Assembly: GCA_963745205.1 (NCBI GenBank)
Contig: CAVUWX010000010.1
Coordinates: 24,936 to 88,935 of the forward strand
Direction: 5' to 3'
Length of the DNA: 64,000 bases
DNA from: Hyphomicrobium_A sp963745205
GTDB lineage: Bacteria > Pseudomonadota > Alphaproteobacteria > Rhizobiales > Hyphomicrobiaceae
A model generated the notes under the pieces. The model searched no databases and was not told the origin of the DNA. It worked only from the letters and a program-made list of their open reading frames with translations. How positions within the stretch are numbered: position 1 is the stretch's first letter; every line of letters starts with the position of its first letter. The position numbers and the translations under genes are program-made. Positions 1 through 8,178 of the stretch are shown here, in pieces.

Positions 1-372
1 GGCGTGATGTCGGCCGTCGCCAACGCGGAGAACAACCACAACCTCGACGTCAACGATCTCGTGGTGTCGGAGGCTTGGGTCGGCAAGAACCTCGTGATGA
101 AGCGCTTCCAGGCACGCGGCCGCGGCCGCGCCAGCTCGATCATCAAGCCGTTCTCGCAGATCACGATCATCGTGCGCCAGACGGCGGACGACGGCTCCAA
201 GAAGAAGCGCGTGAAGAAGACCGAGGAGACGGGCAAGAAGCCCGGCAAGTCGGACAGCAAACCGGCTGCCCCAGCGAAGGCCGACAAGCCGCAGAAGCAG
301 GGCAAGCCTTCGAGTCCGGCCGCCGCCAAGAAGACCGCCAAGGCCGGGAAGCCCGGCAAGGAGACCAAGTAA
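1..372 (+). CDS. rplV: 50S ribosomal protein L22, 5'-truncated
   Basis: The C-terminal ~123 residues of L22, which lines the peptide exit tunnel, are present; the start lies outside the window. The conserved part includes VVSEAWVGKNLVMKRF and ARGRGRA, ending near ITIIV. It is followed by a ~65-residue Lys/Ala/Pro-rich tail (several KKTAKAGK-like stretches) much longer than the usual L22 end; such basic tails are seen in some alphaproteobacteria. The TAA stop overlaps the rpsC ATG by one base, as expected within the S10 operon. Confidence 0.96.
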   Translation, partial: GVMSAVANAENNHNLDVNDLVVSEAWVGKNLVMKRFQARGRGRASSIIKPFSQITIIVRQTADDGSKKKRVKKTEETGKKPGKSDSKPAAPAKADKPQKQGKPSSPAAAKKTAKAGKPGKETK

Positions 373-1160
373 TGGGCCAAAAGGTCAACCCCGTCGGCCT
401 GCGCCTCGGCGTCAACCGCACCTGGGACAGCCGCTGGTTCGCCGGCCGCGCCGAGTATGGCCGCCTGCTGCACCAGGACATGAAGATGCGCGAGCACATC
501 ATGCAGCAGCGCCGCCAGGCCGGCATCTCCAAAGTTGTGATCGAGCGCCCGCACAAGAAGTGCCGCGTCACCGTGCACACGGCCCGCCCCGGCGTGCTCA
601 TCGGCAAGAAGGGCGCCGACATCGAGAAGCTGAGGAGCCAGCTCGCGCGCTTCACCGACTCCGAGGTGCACCTCAATATCCTGGAGATTCGCAAGCCGGA
701 GATCGACGCGACCCTCGTCGCGGAAGCCATCGCGCAGCAGCTCGAGCGCCGCGTCGCCTTCCGCCGCGCCATGAAGCGCGCGGTGCAGTCGGCGCTGCGT
801 TTGGGCGCGCTCGGTATCCGCATCAACGTCGCCGGCCGGCTCGGCGGCGCCGAGATCGCGCGCACGGAGTGGTACCGCGAGGGCCGCGTGCCGCTCCACA
901 CTCTGCGCGCCGACATCGACTTCGGCTACGGCATCGCCAAGACCGCTTACGGCGTCATCGGCATCAAGGTGTGGATCTTCAAGGGCGAGATCATGGAGCA
1001 CGATCCCATGGCTGCCGAGAAACGCAACGCGGATCTGCAGGAGAGCGGCGGCGGCGGACGCCGGCGCGATGGCGACAGAGACGCGCGACCGGGGAGAGCG
1101 GCGCGAGCGCGCGCCCGAGCGTCCCGCCGAAGGCGGCGAGAAGGCTACTTAAGACTTTAG
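372..1160 (+). CDS. rpsC: 30S ribosomal protein S3, C-terminal tail probably frameshifted
   Basis: S3 sits at the mRNA entry channel of the 30S subunit. The start MGQKVNPVGLRLGVNR is canonical and overlaps the rplV stop. A type-2 KH domain is visible with its GKKG loop near residues 77-80. The core ends at MEHDPMAAEKRNADLQ. After about position 1050 the frame reads an Arg-rich tail to 1160, but the neighbouring frame reads DRGERRERAPERPAEGGE, then KAT and a stop at 1150-1152, which looks like a normal alphaproteobacterial S3 end. One extra base between ~1050 and ~1086 would explain this. The essential core is intact. Confidence 0.95.
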   Translation: MGQKVNPVGLRLGVNRTWDSRWFAGRAEYGRLLHQDMKMREHIMQQRRQAGISKVVIERPHKKCRVTVHTARPGVLIGKKGADIEKLRSQLARFTDSEVHLNILEIRKPEIDATLVAEAIAQQLERRVAFRRAMKRAVQSALRLGALGIRINVAGRLGGAEIARTEWYREGRVPLHTLRADIDFGYGIAKTAYGVIGIKVWIFKGEIMEHDPMAAEKRNADLQESGGGGRRRDGDRDARPGRAARARARASRRRRREGYLRL

Positions 1161-1170
1161 GAACGGAACG

Positions 1171-1581
1171 ATGCTGCAACCCAAGCGCACGAAATACCGC
1201 AAGGCCTTCAAGGGCCGCATCCATGGCAACGCCAAGGGCGGCACGATGCTGAATTTCGGCTCGCACGGCTTGAAGGCGGTGGAGCCCGAGCGTGTCACCG
1301 CGCGCCAGATCGAGGCGGCGCGGCGCGCGATCACGCGCCACATGAAGCGCGCTGGACGCGTGTGGATCCGCATCTTCCCGGACCTGCCGGTTACGAAGAA
1401 GCCGGCCGAAGTTCGCATGGGCTCGGGCAAGGGCTCGCCGGAATTGTGGTGCGCGCGCGTGAAGCCGGGCCGCATCATGTTCGAACTCGACGGCGTGCCC
1501 GATCAGGTCGCGCGCGAGGCGCTCGTGTTGGGGGCGGCCAAGCTCCCGATCAAGACGCGCATCGTGACGCGCATCGGCTGA
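1171..1581 (+). CDS. rplP: 50S ribosomal protein L16
   Basis: A 136-residue protein of normal L16 length starting MLQPKRTKYRKAFKGR, with GTMLNFGSHGLKAVEPERVT and GSGKGSPELWCARVKPG. L16 is a late-assembling 50S protein near the A-site tRNA elbow. It lies between rpsC and rpmC in standard order, 18 bases after the likely true rpsC stop. Nothing unusual is seen. Confidence 0.98.
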   Translation: MLQPKRTKYRKAFKGRIHGNAKGGTMLNFGSHGLKAVEPERVTARQIEAARRAITRHMKRAGRVWIRIFPDLPVTKKPAEVRMGSGKGSPELWCARVKPGRIMFELDGVPDQVAREALVLGAAKLPIKTRIVTRIG

Positions 1582-1595
1582 CGAGGGGTCTTACG

Positions 1596-1811
1596 ATGAA
1601 GGCGAATGCAATGCGGGACATGTCGATCGACCAGATCGAGGACGAGGTCGACAAGCTCAAGAAGGAGCAGTTCAACCTGCGCTTTCAGCGGGCCTCCGGA
1701 CAGCTCGAGAACACGTCGCGCGTGCGCGCGGTGCGCCGCAACATCGCGCGGCTTTTGACGGTTGCCCGCTCCAAGCGGGCCGGCGGCGCCAAACGCGCTT
1801 CGAAGGAGTAA
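1596..1811 (+). CDS. rpmC: 50S ribosomal protein L29
   Basis: L29 lies at the tunnel exit, where it helps dock SRP and trigger factor. The chosen ATG (MKANAMRDMSIDQ) gives 71 residues, typical for the alphaproteobacterial form; a second ATG five codons on is also possible. The helical hairpin LKKEQFNLRFQRASGQLENT followed by RVRAVRRNIARL is the family signature. It lies 14 bases after rplP and 5 before rpsQ. Confidence 0.96.
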   Translation: MKANAMRDMSIDQIEDEVDKLKKEQFNLRFQRASGQLENTSRVRAVRRNIARLLTVARSKRAGGAKRASKE

Positions 1812-1816
1812 TCACG

Positions 1817-2053
1817 ATGCCGAAGCGCGTACTGCAGGGCGTGGTCGTATCCGACAAGAACAACAAGACGATCGTTGTCGAGGTCGAGCGCCGCTACACC
1901 CATCCACTGTTCAAGAAGACCGTGCGGCGCACCAAGAAGTACCACGCGCACGATGAGAACAACACGTTCAAGATCGGCGACCGGGTGGAGATCATCGAGA
2001 GCGCGCCGATCTCCAAGAACAAGCGCTGGACCGTCGTCACCGAAGGCCACTAG
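1817..2053 (+). CDS. rpsQ: 30S ribosomal protein S17
   Basis: A 78-residue OB-fold protein of normal length that binds 16S rRNA early in 30S assembly. Signature segments are MPKRVLQGVVVSDKNNKT and the Arg/Lys-rich YTHPLFKKTVRRTKKYHAHD, then GDRVEIIESAPISKNKRW. It starts 5 bases after rpmC in the standard spc order. Confidence 0.97.
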   Translation: MPKRVLQGVVVSDKNNKTIVVEVERRYTHPLFKKTVRRTKKYHAHDENNTFKIGDRVEIIESAPISKNKRWTVVTEGH

Positions 2054-2135
2054 GGCGTTTGAGATCAGATTGTGAGCCCGCCGGGCTCGACGAAGGAAAG
2101 AGGCCGCTTAGCGGCGGTTGGAAAGGACCGATGCG

Positions 2136-2504
2136 ATGATCCAGATGGAGACAAATCTCGACGTCGCCGACAATTCGGGCGCGCGCCGCGTTCAGTGCAT
2201 CAAGGTGCTGGGCGGGTCGAAGCGCAAGTACGCCACCGTCGGCGACACCATCGTCGTGTCGGTGAAGGAGGCGATCCCGAAGGGCCGCGTGAAGAAGGGG
2301 CAAGTGATGAAGGCCGTGGTGGTGCGCACCGCCAAGGGCGTGCGCCGTCCCGACGGCTCGCTCATTCGCTTCGACCGCAACGCTGCCGTGCTGATCAACC
2401 CGCAAGGTGAGCCGGTCGGCACCCGCATTTTCGGACCGGTAACGCGCGAGCTCAGGGCCAAGAACCACATGAAGATCGTGTCTCTCGCGCCGGAGGTGCT
2501 GTGA
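2136..2504 (+). CDS. rplN: 50S ribosomal protein L14
   Basis: A 122-residue L14 starting MIQMETNLDVADNSGARR; this ATG is chosen over the upstream TTG because the family starts at MIQ. L14 forms an intersubunit bridge. GTRIFGPVTRELR and the C-terminus KIVSLAPEVL are typical. The stop overlaps the rplX start (ATGA-type overlap), suggesting translational coupling. Confidence 0.97.
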   Translation: MIQMETNLDVADNSGARRVQCIKVLGGSKRKYATVGDTIVVSVKEAIPKGRVKKGQVMKAVVVRTAKGVRRPDGSLIRFDRNAAVLINPQGEPVGTRIFGPVTRELRAKNHMKIVSLAPEVL

Positions 2505-2830
2505 TGGCGTCGCTGAAGATCAAGAAGGGCGACCACGTCATCGTGGTCACCGGCCGCGACAAGGGCAAGCACGGCGAGGTCGTCGAGATGCGGCCCAACG
2601 AAGGCCGCGCCATCGTGCGCGGCGTCAACGTCGTGCGCCGGCATCAGCGCCAGACGGCGGCGCAGGAGGGCGGCATCGTCTCCAAGGAGGCGCCGATCCA
2701 AATTTCCAACCTCGCGCTCGAGGACCCCAAGGACGGCAAACCGACGCGGGTCGGCTTCAAGTTCCTCGAGGACGGCACGAAAGTTCGCTTCGCCAAGCGC
2801 TCGGGCGAAGTCATTCCGGAGAAACGATGA
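2504..2830 (+). CDS. rplX: 50S ribosomal protein L24
   Basis: A 108-residue L24, an assembly initiator of the 50S subunit, with an N-terminal KOW motif (KIKKGDHVIVVTGRDKGKHG). The ATG starting MASLKIKKGD overlaps the rplN stop; a GTG one codon earlier is the less likely start. It ends three bases before rplE, consistent with a single transcript. Confidence 0.97.
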   Translation: MASLKIKKGDHVIVVTGRDKGKHGEVVEMRPNEGRAIVRGVNVVRRHQRQTAAQEGGIVSKEAPIQISNLALEDPKDGKPTRVGFKFLEDGTKVRFAKRSGEVIPEKR

Positions 2831-2833
2831 GCC

Positions 2834-3577
2834 ATGGCTGACAAAGAGAAACCGGCAAAAGCGGCGGCGGGCGAGGCCCAGAAGCCGGCTGCGGACAAGG
2901 GTGCCCAAGCGCAGGCTAAGGGTGGTGCTCAAGGCGCGCAGGCTAAGGGCGGCAAGCCGGATAAGCACGGCAAGGACAAGAAGGGTGCAGCGCCCAAGGC
3001 GGCAGCGCCGCCCGCTGCGCCGCGCCCGAAGGACTACCGTCCACGCATGAAATCGCACTACGAGAAGGTGGTGCGCGAAGCCCTCTCCAAGAAGTTCGCC
3101 TACAAGAATCCGATGCAGGTGCCCAGGCTCGAGAAGATCGTGCTCAACATGGGCGTCGGCGAAGCGGTCAACGACCGCAAGAAGGTCGACAGCGCCGCGG
3201 GCGATCTCGCGCTCATCGCCGGCCAGAAGCCGATCCAGACGCGCTCGCGCAAGGCGATCGCCACCTACAAGCTGCGCGAGGGCATGCCAATCGGCGTCAA
3301 GGTGACCTTGCGCGGCGACCGCATGTACGAGTTCCTCGACCGCTTCGTGACGATCGCGCTGCCGCGCGTCAAAGACTTCCGCGGGCTGAACCCCAAGAGC
3401 TTCGACGGGCGCGGCAACTTCTCGTGCGGTCTCAAGGAGCACATCGTGTTCCCGGAGATCGACTACGACAAGGTCGACCAGATCTGGGGCATGGACGTGA
3501 TCGTGTGCACGTCGGCGCATACGGACGACGAGGCCCGCGAATTACTGCGCGCCTTCAACTTTCCATTTCGCAGCTAG
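2834..3577 (+). CDS. rplE: 50S ribosomal protein L5 with long N-terminal extension
   Basis: L5 binds 5S rRNA and contacts the P-site tRNA. The core (from about residue 64, PKDYRPRMKSHYEKVV, to AFNFPFRS) has the usual ~183 residues, including LEKIVLNMGVGEA. It is preceded by ~62 residues rich in Ala, Lys and Gly with internal repeats (AKGGAQGAQ, AKGGKPDKHGK). The ATG four bases after rplX is the only well-placed start, so the extension is probably translated. Similar basic extensions occur on other ribosomal proteins here (L22, L15). Confidence 0.96.
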   Translation: MADKEKPAKAAAGEAQKPAADKGAQAQAKGGAQGAQAKGGKPDKHGKDKKGAAPKAAAPPAAPRPKDYRPRMKSHYEKVVREALSKKFAYKNPMQVPRLEKIVLNMGVGEAVNDRKKVDSAAGDLALIAGQKPIQTRSRKAIATYKLREGMPIGVKVTLRGDRMYEFLDRFVTIALPRVKDFRGLNPKSFDGRGNFSCGLKEHIVFPEIDYDKVDQIWGMDVIVCTSAHTDDEARELLRAFNFPFRS

Positions 3578-3618
3578 AGGACCTCGGGCAGATCCCGAAA
3601 GGCCTTTGGAGGATATAG

Positions 3619-3924
3619 ATGGCCAAGACCAGTTCGGTTGAGAAGAACAACATGCGGCGCAGGCTCTCCGCGCAATACGCGGAGAAGCGCAAGCGCCTGA
3701 AAGCGATCGCGAGCGACCGCAAGCGTCCGGCAGAGGAGCGCTTCGCGGCGCGCATCAAGCTCGCCGAGATGCCTCGCAACTCCTCGCCGACGCGCATCAG
3801 GAACCGCTGCGAGATCACCGGTCGCTCGCGCGCCTACTACCGGAAGCTAAGAATGTGCCGCAACCAGCTTCGGGATCTTGCGAGCCAGGGGCTCATCCCG
3901 GGCATGACCAAGTCGAGCTGGTAA
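3619..3924 (+). CDS. rpsN: 30S ribosomal protein S14
   Basis: A 101-residue long-form S14 of the 30S head lacking the zinc-binding CxxC pairs, as usual in alphaproteobacteria. Signature segments are AKTSSVEKNNMRRRL near the start and NSSPTRIRNRCEITGRSRAY. It lies in standard order between rplE and rpsH with a GGAGG-type ribosome-binding site (TTTGGAGGATATAG) before the ATG. Confidence 0.97.
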   Translation: MAKTSSVEKNNMRRRLSAQYAEKRKRLKAIASDRKRPAEERFAARIKLAEMPRNSSPTRIRNRCEITGRSRAYYRKLRMCRNQLRDLASQGLIPGMTKSSW

Positions 3925-3936
3925 GGGAAGAGAACG

Positions 3937-4335
3937 ATGTCCATCAACGATCCCTTGGGCGACATGCTCACGCGCATCCGTAACGCGCAGATGCGGCGGC
4001 GCCCCAAAGTGGTGACGCCCGCCTCCAACATTCGCGGGCGTGTGCTCGATGTGCTGGCGGAGGAAGGCTATATCCGCGGCTACACGCGCGTCGAGCAGAA
4101 GGGCGCGCTCCCGACTTTCGAGATCGAGCTCAAGTACTACAATGGCCAGCCGGCCATCCGCGAGATCAAGCGGGTCTCGACGCCGGGGCGGCGCGTCTAT
4201 TCGCCGGTCCGCGATCTCCCCACCGTCGCCAACGGTCTCGGCGTCGCCATCCTGTCGACGCCGAAGGGCGTGATGTCGGACTCGAAGGCGCGGGAAGAGA
4301 ACGTCGGCGGAGAGATCCTCTGCAGCATTTTCTAG
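3937..4335 (+). CDS. rpsH: 30S ribosomal protein S8
   Basis: A 132-residue S8, a primary 16S rRNA binder. In E. coli S8 also represses spc operon translation; whether that holds here is unknown. Recognised by MSINDPLGDMLTRIRNAQ, KRVSTPGRRVY and the C-terminal GVMSDSKAREENVGGE. It starts 12 bases after rpsN. Confidence 0.97.
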   Translation: MSINDPLGDMLTRIRNAQMRRRPKVVTPASNIRGRVLDVLAEEGYIRGYTRVEQKGALPTFEIELKYYNGQPAIREIKRVSTPGRRVYSPVRDLPTVANGLGVAILSTPKGVMSDSKAREENVGGEILCSIF

Positions 4336-4380
4336 ATGAACACCCCGGGCGCCGCTCGGGTCTTAGAGGTTTGAACGCCA

Positions 4381-4923
4381 ATGTCGCGCATCGGTAAACG
4401 AGCCGTCCCCGTCCCCTCCAACGTGACGGCGACCGTCACGGGACGCACCGTCAAGATGAAAGGGCCGAAGGGAGAGCTCTCCTTCACGGTGCCCGAGGAG
4501 ATCAAGGTGGAGAAGGGCGCCGCCGGCATCGAGCTGTCGACGGTCGAGGACACCAAGATGGCCCGCAGCATGTGGGGCATGTCGCGCACGATGGTGGCGA
4601 ACCTCGTGCACGGCGTGACCACCGGCTACTCGCGCACGCTCGAGATCCAGGGCGTCGGCTTCCGCGCCGCCATGAAGGGCAAGGACCAGCTGCAACTCAA
4701 CATCGGCTTTTCCCACGACGTCGTTCACAAGATTCCGACCGGCGTCGAGGTTAAGGTGGCGGGCGCCAAGCAGGAAATTATCACCGTGTCCGGCATCGAC
4801 GCGCAGCTCGTCGGACAGGTGGCAGCCAACATCCGCGCCTCGCGGCCGCCCGAGCCCTACCAGGGCAAGGGCATCCGCTACCAGGGCGAGTACATCTTCC
4901 GCAAGGAAGGCAAGAAGAAGTAA
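4381..4923 (+). CDS. rplF: 50S ribosomal protein L6
   Basis: A 180-residue L6 with the usual two tandem domains. It starts MSRIGKRAVPVP and carries the signature RPPEPYQGKGIRYQGE near the C-terminus. L6 sits near the factor-binding site of the 50S subunit. It is separated from rpsH by 45 bases and followed 11 bases later by rplR. Confidence 0.97.
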   Translation: MSRIGKRAVPVPSNVTATVTGRTVKMKGPKGELSFTVPEEIKVEKGAAGIELSTVEDTKMARSMWGMSRTMVANLVHGVTTGYSRTLEIQGVGFRAAMKGKDQLQLNIGFSHDVVHKIPTGVEVKVAGAKQEIITVSGIDAQLVGQVAANIRASRPPEPYQGKGIRYQGEYIFRKEGKKK

Positions 4924-4934
4924 GGACGAAGGTC

Positions 4935-5297
4935 ATGACCGCGCTCAACACACTGTTCGATCGGCGCAAGCGGCGTGTTCGCCGCGTGCTCAGCACGCGT
5001 TCGGCGGGCCGCCCGCGCCTCTCCGTGCACCGCTCGTCGAAGCACATCTACGCGCAGGTGATCGACGATGCGGCCGGCACGACGGTTGCCGCCGCCTCCT
5101 CGATCGAGAAGGACGTCAAGGGCTCGCTCAAGACCGGGGCCGACAAGGCGGCCGCGGCGGCCGTCGGCAAGCTCATCGCCGAGCGGGCAATCAAGGCCGG
5201 CGTCAAGGAGGTCGTGTTCGACCGCGGCGCCTATCTCTACCACGGGCGCGTGAAAGCGCTGGGCGATGCCGCGCGCGAAGGCGGCCTGCACTTTTAG
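4935..5297 (+). CDS. rplR: 50S ribosomal protein L18
   Basis: A 120-residue L18, a 5S rRNA-binding protein. RPRLSVHRSSKHIYAQVIDD and the C-terminal FDRGAYLYHGRVKALGDAAR are diagnostic. Standard position between rplF and rpsE. Confidence 0.97.
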   Translation: MTALNTLFDRRKRRVRRVLSTRSAGRPRLSVHRSSKHIYAQVIDDAAGTTVAAASSIEKDVKGSLKTGADKAAAAAVGKLIAERAIKAGVKEVVFDRGAYLYHGRVKALGDAAREGGLHF

Positions 5298-5312
5298 CAA
5301 GAGGATTTCATC

Positions 5313-5882
5313 GTGGCACGTCCCCAAGGAAGAGACCGCGGCCGGGATCGCGAAGATAGCGAGTTCACCGAGAAGCTCGTGCACATCAACCGCGTCGCCA
5401 AGGTCGTAAAGGGCGGCAAGCGCTTCGGCTTCGCCGCGCTCGTTGTGGTGGGCGACCTGAAGGGCCGCGTCGGGTTCGGCCACGGCAAGGCCCGCGAGGT
5501 GCCAGAGGCGATCCGCAAGGCGACGGAGGCGGCCAAGCGCGCGCTCGTCCGCGTGCCGTTGCGGGACGCGCGCACCCTGCACCACGACAGCCACGGCCGC
5601 CATGGCGCGGGTCGCGTATTCCTGCGCTCCGCCCCCGCCGGCACCGGCATCATCGCCGGCGGCGCGATGCGCGCGGTGTTCGAGATGCTGGGCGTGCACG
5701 ACGTGGTGGCGAAGTCGCTCGGCTCGACCAATCCCTACAATGTCGTGCGCGCGACCTTCGATGCCTTGAAGGGCCAGGAGAATCCGCGCGGGGTTGCGGC
5801 GCGCCGCAATAAGAAGGTGAGCGAGATCGTCTCGCGCCGCCGTGACGGCTCGGTGGCGGGCGACGCCGCCGCCGAAGCGTGA
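5313..5882 (+). CDS. rpsE: 30S ribosomal protein S5
   Basis: A 189-residue S5 involved in decoding accuracy and mRNA unwinding. It starts at GTG (MARPQGRDRGR) behind an AAGAGGA ribosome-binding site. A double-stranded-RNA-binding-like S5 domain is visible (INRVAKVVKGGKRFGFAALV), followed by the ribosomal fold with AAEAAKRAL-like helices and GSTNPYNVVRAT. Standard order before rpmD. Confidence 0.97.
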   Translation: MARPQGRDRGRDREDSEFTEKLVHINRVAKVVKGGKRFGFAALVVVGDLKGRVGFGHGKAREVPEAIRKATEAAKRALVRVPLRDARTLHHDSHGRHGAGRVFLRSAPAGTGIIAGGAMRAVFEMLGVHDVVAKSLGSTNPYNVVRATFDALKGQENPRGVAARRNKKVSEIVSRRRDGSVAGDAAAEA

Positions 5883-5913
5883 TCCGCGAGCTGATTTCAG
5901 GGGACCATGTGCC

Positions 5914-6129
5914 ATGGCTGAGAAGAAGACGCTGAAGGTGCAGCAGATCGCGAGCCCCGCGCGCCGCGCGGAGATCCAGGCGCAGACGCTGCGCGGCTTG
6001 GGCCTCGGCAAGATGCACCGCGTTCGCACGCTGGAGGATACCGCCGCCGTCCGCGGCATGATCAACAAGATTAGCCACCTCGTGCGCATCGTGAACGAGC
6101 GCGCGGGTAAGCCGGCGAAGAAGGCCTGA
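5914..6129 (+). CDS. rpmD: 50S ribosomal protein L30
   Basis: A 71-residue L30 starting MAEKKTLKVQQIASPARR, with the family core LRGLGLGKMHRVRTLEDT and GMINKISHLVRI. The start is placed at this ATG because translation from upstream in-frame codons would add non-conserved sequence overlapping rpsE. It lies 13 bases before rplO. Confidence 0.96.
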   Translation: MAEKKTLKVQQIASPARRAEIQAQTLRGLGLGKMHRVRTLEDTAAVRGMINKISHLVRIVNERAGKPAKKA

Positions 6130-6142
6130 AGGATCAAGTCCG

Positions 6143-6706
6143 ATGCAGCTCAACGAGATCAAGGATAAGCACGGCGCCCGCAAATTCCGCGTGCGCATCG
6201 GCCGCGGTATCGGCTCGGGCGTCGGCAAGACCGGCGGCCGCGGCGGGAAGGGCCAGACGGCACGCACCGGCGTCGCGCTCGGCGGCTTCGAGGGCGGCCA
6301 GATGCCGTTGCATCGGCGCCTGCCCAAGCGCGGCTTCAACAAGTGGCGCCGCAAGGACTACAACGAGATCAACATCGGGACGTTGCAGCAGGCAATCGAC
6401 GACAAGCGGCTCGACGGATCAAAGCCCGTTGATGCGGCGGCCCTCGTCGCAGCGGGATTGCTGCGTCGGGGCAGGGACGGCCTGCGCCTGCTCGGCGGCG
6501 GTGAGATCAAGGCCAAGCTTTCGCTGACGGTCGACCATGCCACGGCCTCGGCCAAGGCGGCGATCGAGAAGGCCGGCGGGTCGATCAAGCTCATCGAGAA
6601 GAAGGTGCTGCCGGCGGACGAGGCCAAGCGCAAGAAGACCGCCGCCAAGAAGGGAAATGCGACTAATTCGGGCAAGAAGGCCACGAGCGCGCCGGACGAG
6701 GAGTAG
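6143..6706 (+). CDS. rplO: 50S ribosomal protein L15 with basic C-terminal extension
   Basis: L15 is a late 50S assembly protein. The 187-residue product starts MQLNEIKDKHGARK and has the glycine-rich GRGIGSGVGKTGGRGGKGQ and the GFEGGQMPLHRRLPKRGF signature. About 40 C-terminal residues are extra relative to the ~145-160-residue norm and are rich in Lys, Ala and Thr. A ~120-base spacer separates it from secY. Confidence 0.97.
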   Translation: MQLNEIKDKHGARKFRVRIGRGIGSGVGKTGGRGGKGQTARTGVALGGFEGGQMPLHRRLPKRGFNKWRRKDYNEINIGTLQQAIDDKRLDGSKPVDAAALVAAGLLRRGRDGLRLLGGGEIKAKLSLTVDHATASAKAAIEKAGGSIKLIEKKVLPADEAKRKKTAAKKGNATNSGKKATSAPDEE

Positions 6707-6825
6707 CTTCGGGCCCGAAAGAGCTGGCATTGCCGCGTGTGGGGCGGGCCACCATCTTAGCCGGGGAGACAGCAGGGGGCGAAGCGCGCTAGCGCCAAGG
6801 CGCGACCGCCGGGAGAAAGCGAACC

Positions 6826-8178
6826 ATGGTATCCGCAGCCGAGCAGCTTGCCGCTAACCTGAACTTCGGCGCCTTCGCCAAGGCCGAGGATCTGAAGCGG
6901 CGCATCTATTTCACCCTCGGCGCCCTCGTCGTCTATCGCTTCGGCACCTTCATCCCGTTGCCCGGCATAAACCCGGTCGCCTTCGCGCAGACCTTCAACG
7001 CCAACGCATCGGGCATCCTCGGCATGTTCAACATGTTCGCGGGCGGTGCGGTGCAGCGCATGGCGATCTTCTCGCTCAACATCATGCCCTACATCTCGGC
7101 GTCGATCATCATGCAGCTCATGAGCTCCATGTCGCCGAAGCTCGAGGCCTTGAAGAAGGAGGGCGAGCAGGGACGCAAGCAGATCAACCAGTATACGCGC
7201 TACCTGACCGTGGTGCTGGCCGCGTTCCAGGCCTACGGCATCTCTATAGGCCTCGAGAGCTCGCACAGCGCCGTCGGCCCCGTGGTCCTGGACCCCGGCT
7301 GGTTCTTCCGCATCACCACGGTGGTGACCCTCGTCGGCGGCACGCTGTTCCTGATGTGGCTGGGCGAGCAGATCACGCAGCGCGGCGTAGGCAATGGCAT
7401 CTCCCTCATCATCTTCGCGGGCATCGTAGCGGGCCTGCCGTCTGCACTCGTTGGCCTGTTCGAGCTTGCGCGCACGGGCTCGCTGTCGGGCGCCCTGCTG
7501 GTCGGACTTCTGGCGCTGATGCTGTTCGTCGTCGCGGCGATCGTCTTCATGGAGCGCGCGCAGCGCCGCCTGCTGATCCAGTATCCGAAGCGCCAGGTCG
7601 GCACCCGCATGTTCCAGGGCGATTCCTCGCACCTGCCGCTGAAGCTGAACTCCTCCGGCGTGATCCCGCCGATCTTCGCCTCCTCGCTGCTGCTGCTGCC
7701 GATCACGGCGGCGCAGTTCACCGCCGGTCAGGGCCCCGATTGGCTCAACACCATCGTCGCCTCGCTCGGCCGCGGTCAACCGCTGCACATCGTGCTCTAC
7801 GTGGCGCTGATCGTGTTCTTCGCCTTCTTCTACACGGCGGTCGTGTTCAACCCCAAGGACACCGCGGACAACCTGCGCAAGTATGGCGGCTTCCTACCGG
7901 GCATCCGCCCCGGCGAGAAGACGGCCGAATACATCGACTACGTGCTTACCCGCATCACCGTCGTCGGTGCCATCTACCTCGCGGCGGTTTGCGTTCTGCC
8001 CGAGCTTCTGATTTCTTACGCTGCCGTCCCATTCTATTTCGGCGGCACGTCGCTCCTGATTGCGGTCAGCGTCACGATGGATACGGTGGCTCAGATCCAG
8101 AGCCATATGCTCGCCCACCAGTACGAAGGCCTGATCAAGAAGGCCAAGCTCAGAGGCGCATCGAGAGGACGCAGATGA
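6826..8178 (+). CDS. secY: Preprotein translocase subunit SecY
   Basis: The 450-residue inner-membrane channel of the Sec translocon. About ten hydrophobic helices are readable, including an early plug region GISL-like segment after FGTFIPLPGINP, and cytosolic loops with QYTRYLTVVLA, ERAQRRLLIQYPKRQVG and FNPKDTADNLRKYGGFLPGIRPG, all SecY signatures. The stop overlaps the adk start by four bases (ATGA). Standard spc operon position. Confidence 0.98.
   Translation: MVSAAEQLAANLNFGAFAKAEDLKRRIYFTLGALVVYRFGTFIPLPGINPVAFAQTFNANASGILGMFNMFAGGAVQRMAIFSLNIMPYISASIIMQLMSSMSPKLEALKKEGEQGRKQINQYTRYLTVVLAAFQAYGISIGLESSHSAVGPVVLDPGWFFRITTVVTLVGGTLFLMWLGEQITQRGVGNGISLIIFAGIVAGLPSALVGLFELARTGSLSGALLVGLLALMLFVVAAIVFMERAQRRLLIQYPKRQVGTRMFQGDSSHLPLKLNSSGVIPPIFASSLLLLPITAAQFTAGQGPDWLNTIVASLGRGQPLHIVLYVALIVFFAFFYTAVVFNPKDTADNLRKYGGFLPGIRPGEKTAEYIDYVLTRITVVGAIYLAAVCVLPELLISYAAVPFYFGGTSLLIAVSVTMDTVAQIQSHMLAHQYEGLIKKAKLRGASRGRR

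Noticed and set aside
2192..3520. Long open frame (442 codons) on the minus strand opposite rplN, rplX and rplE
   Set aside because: It mirrors GC-rich codon bias of the genes on the other strand and has no recognisable domain.
4878..6137. Long minus-strand open frame opposite rplR, rpsE and rpmD
   Set aside because: A shadow of high-GC coding DNA; conserved ribosomal genes fully occupy the plus strand.
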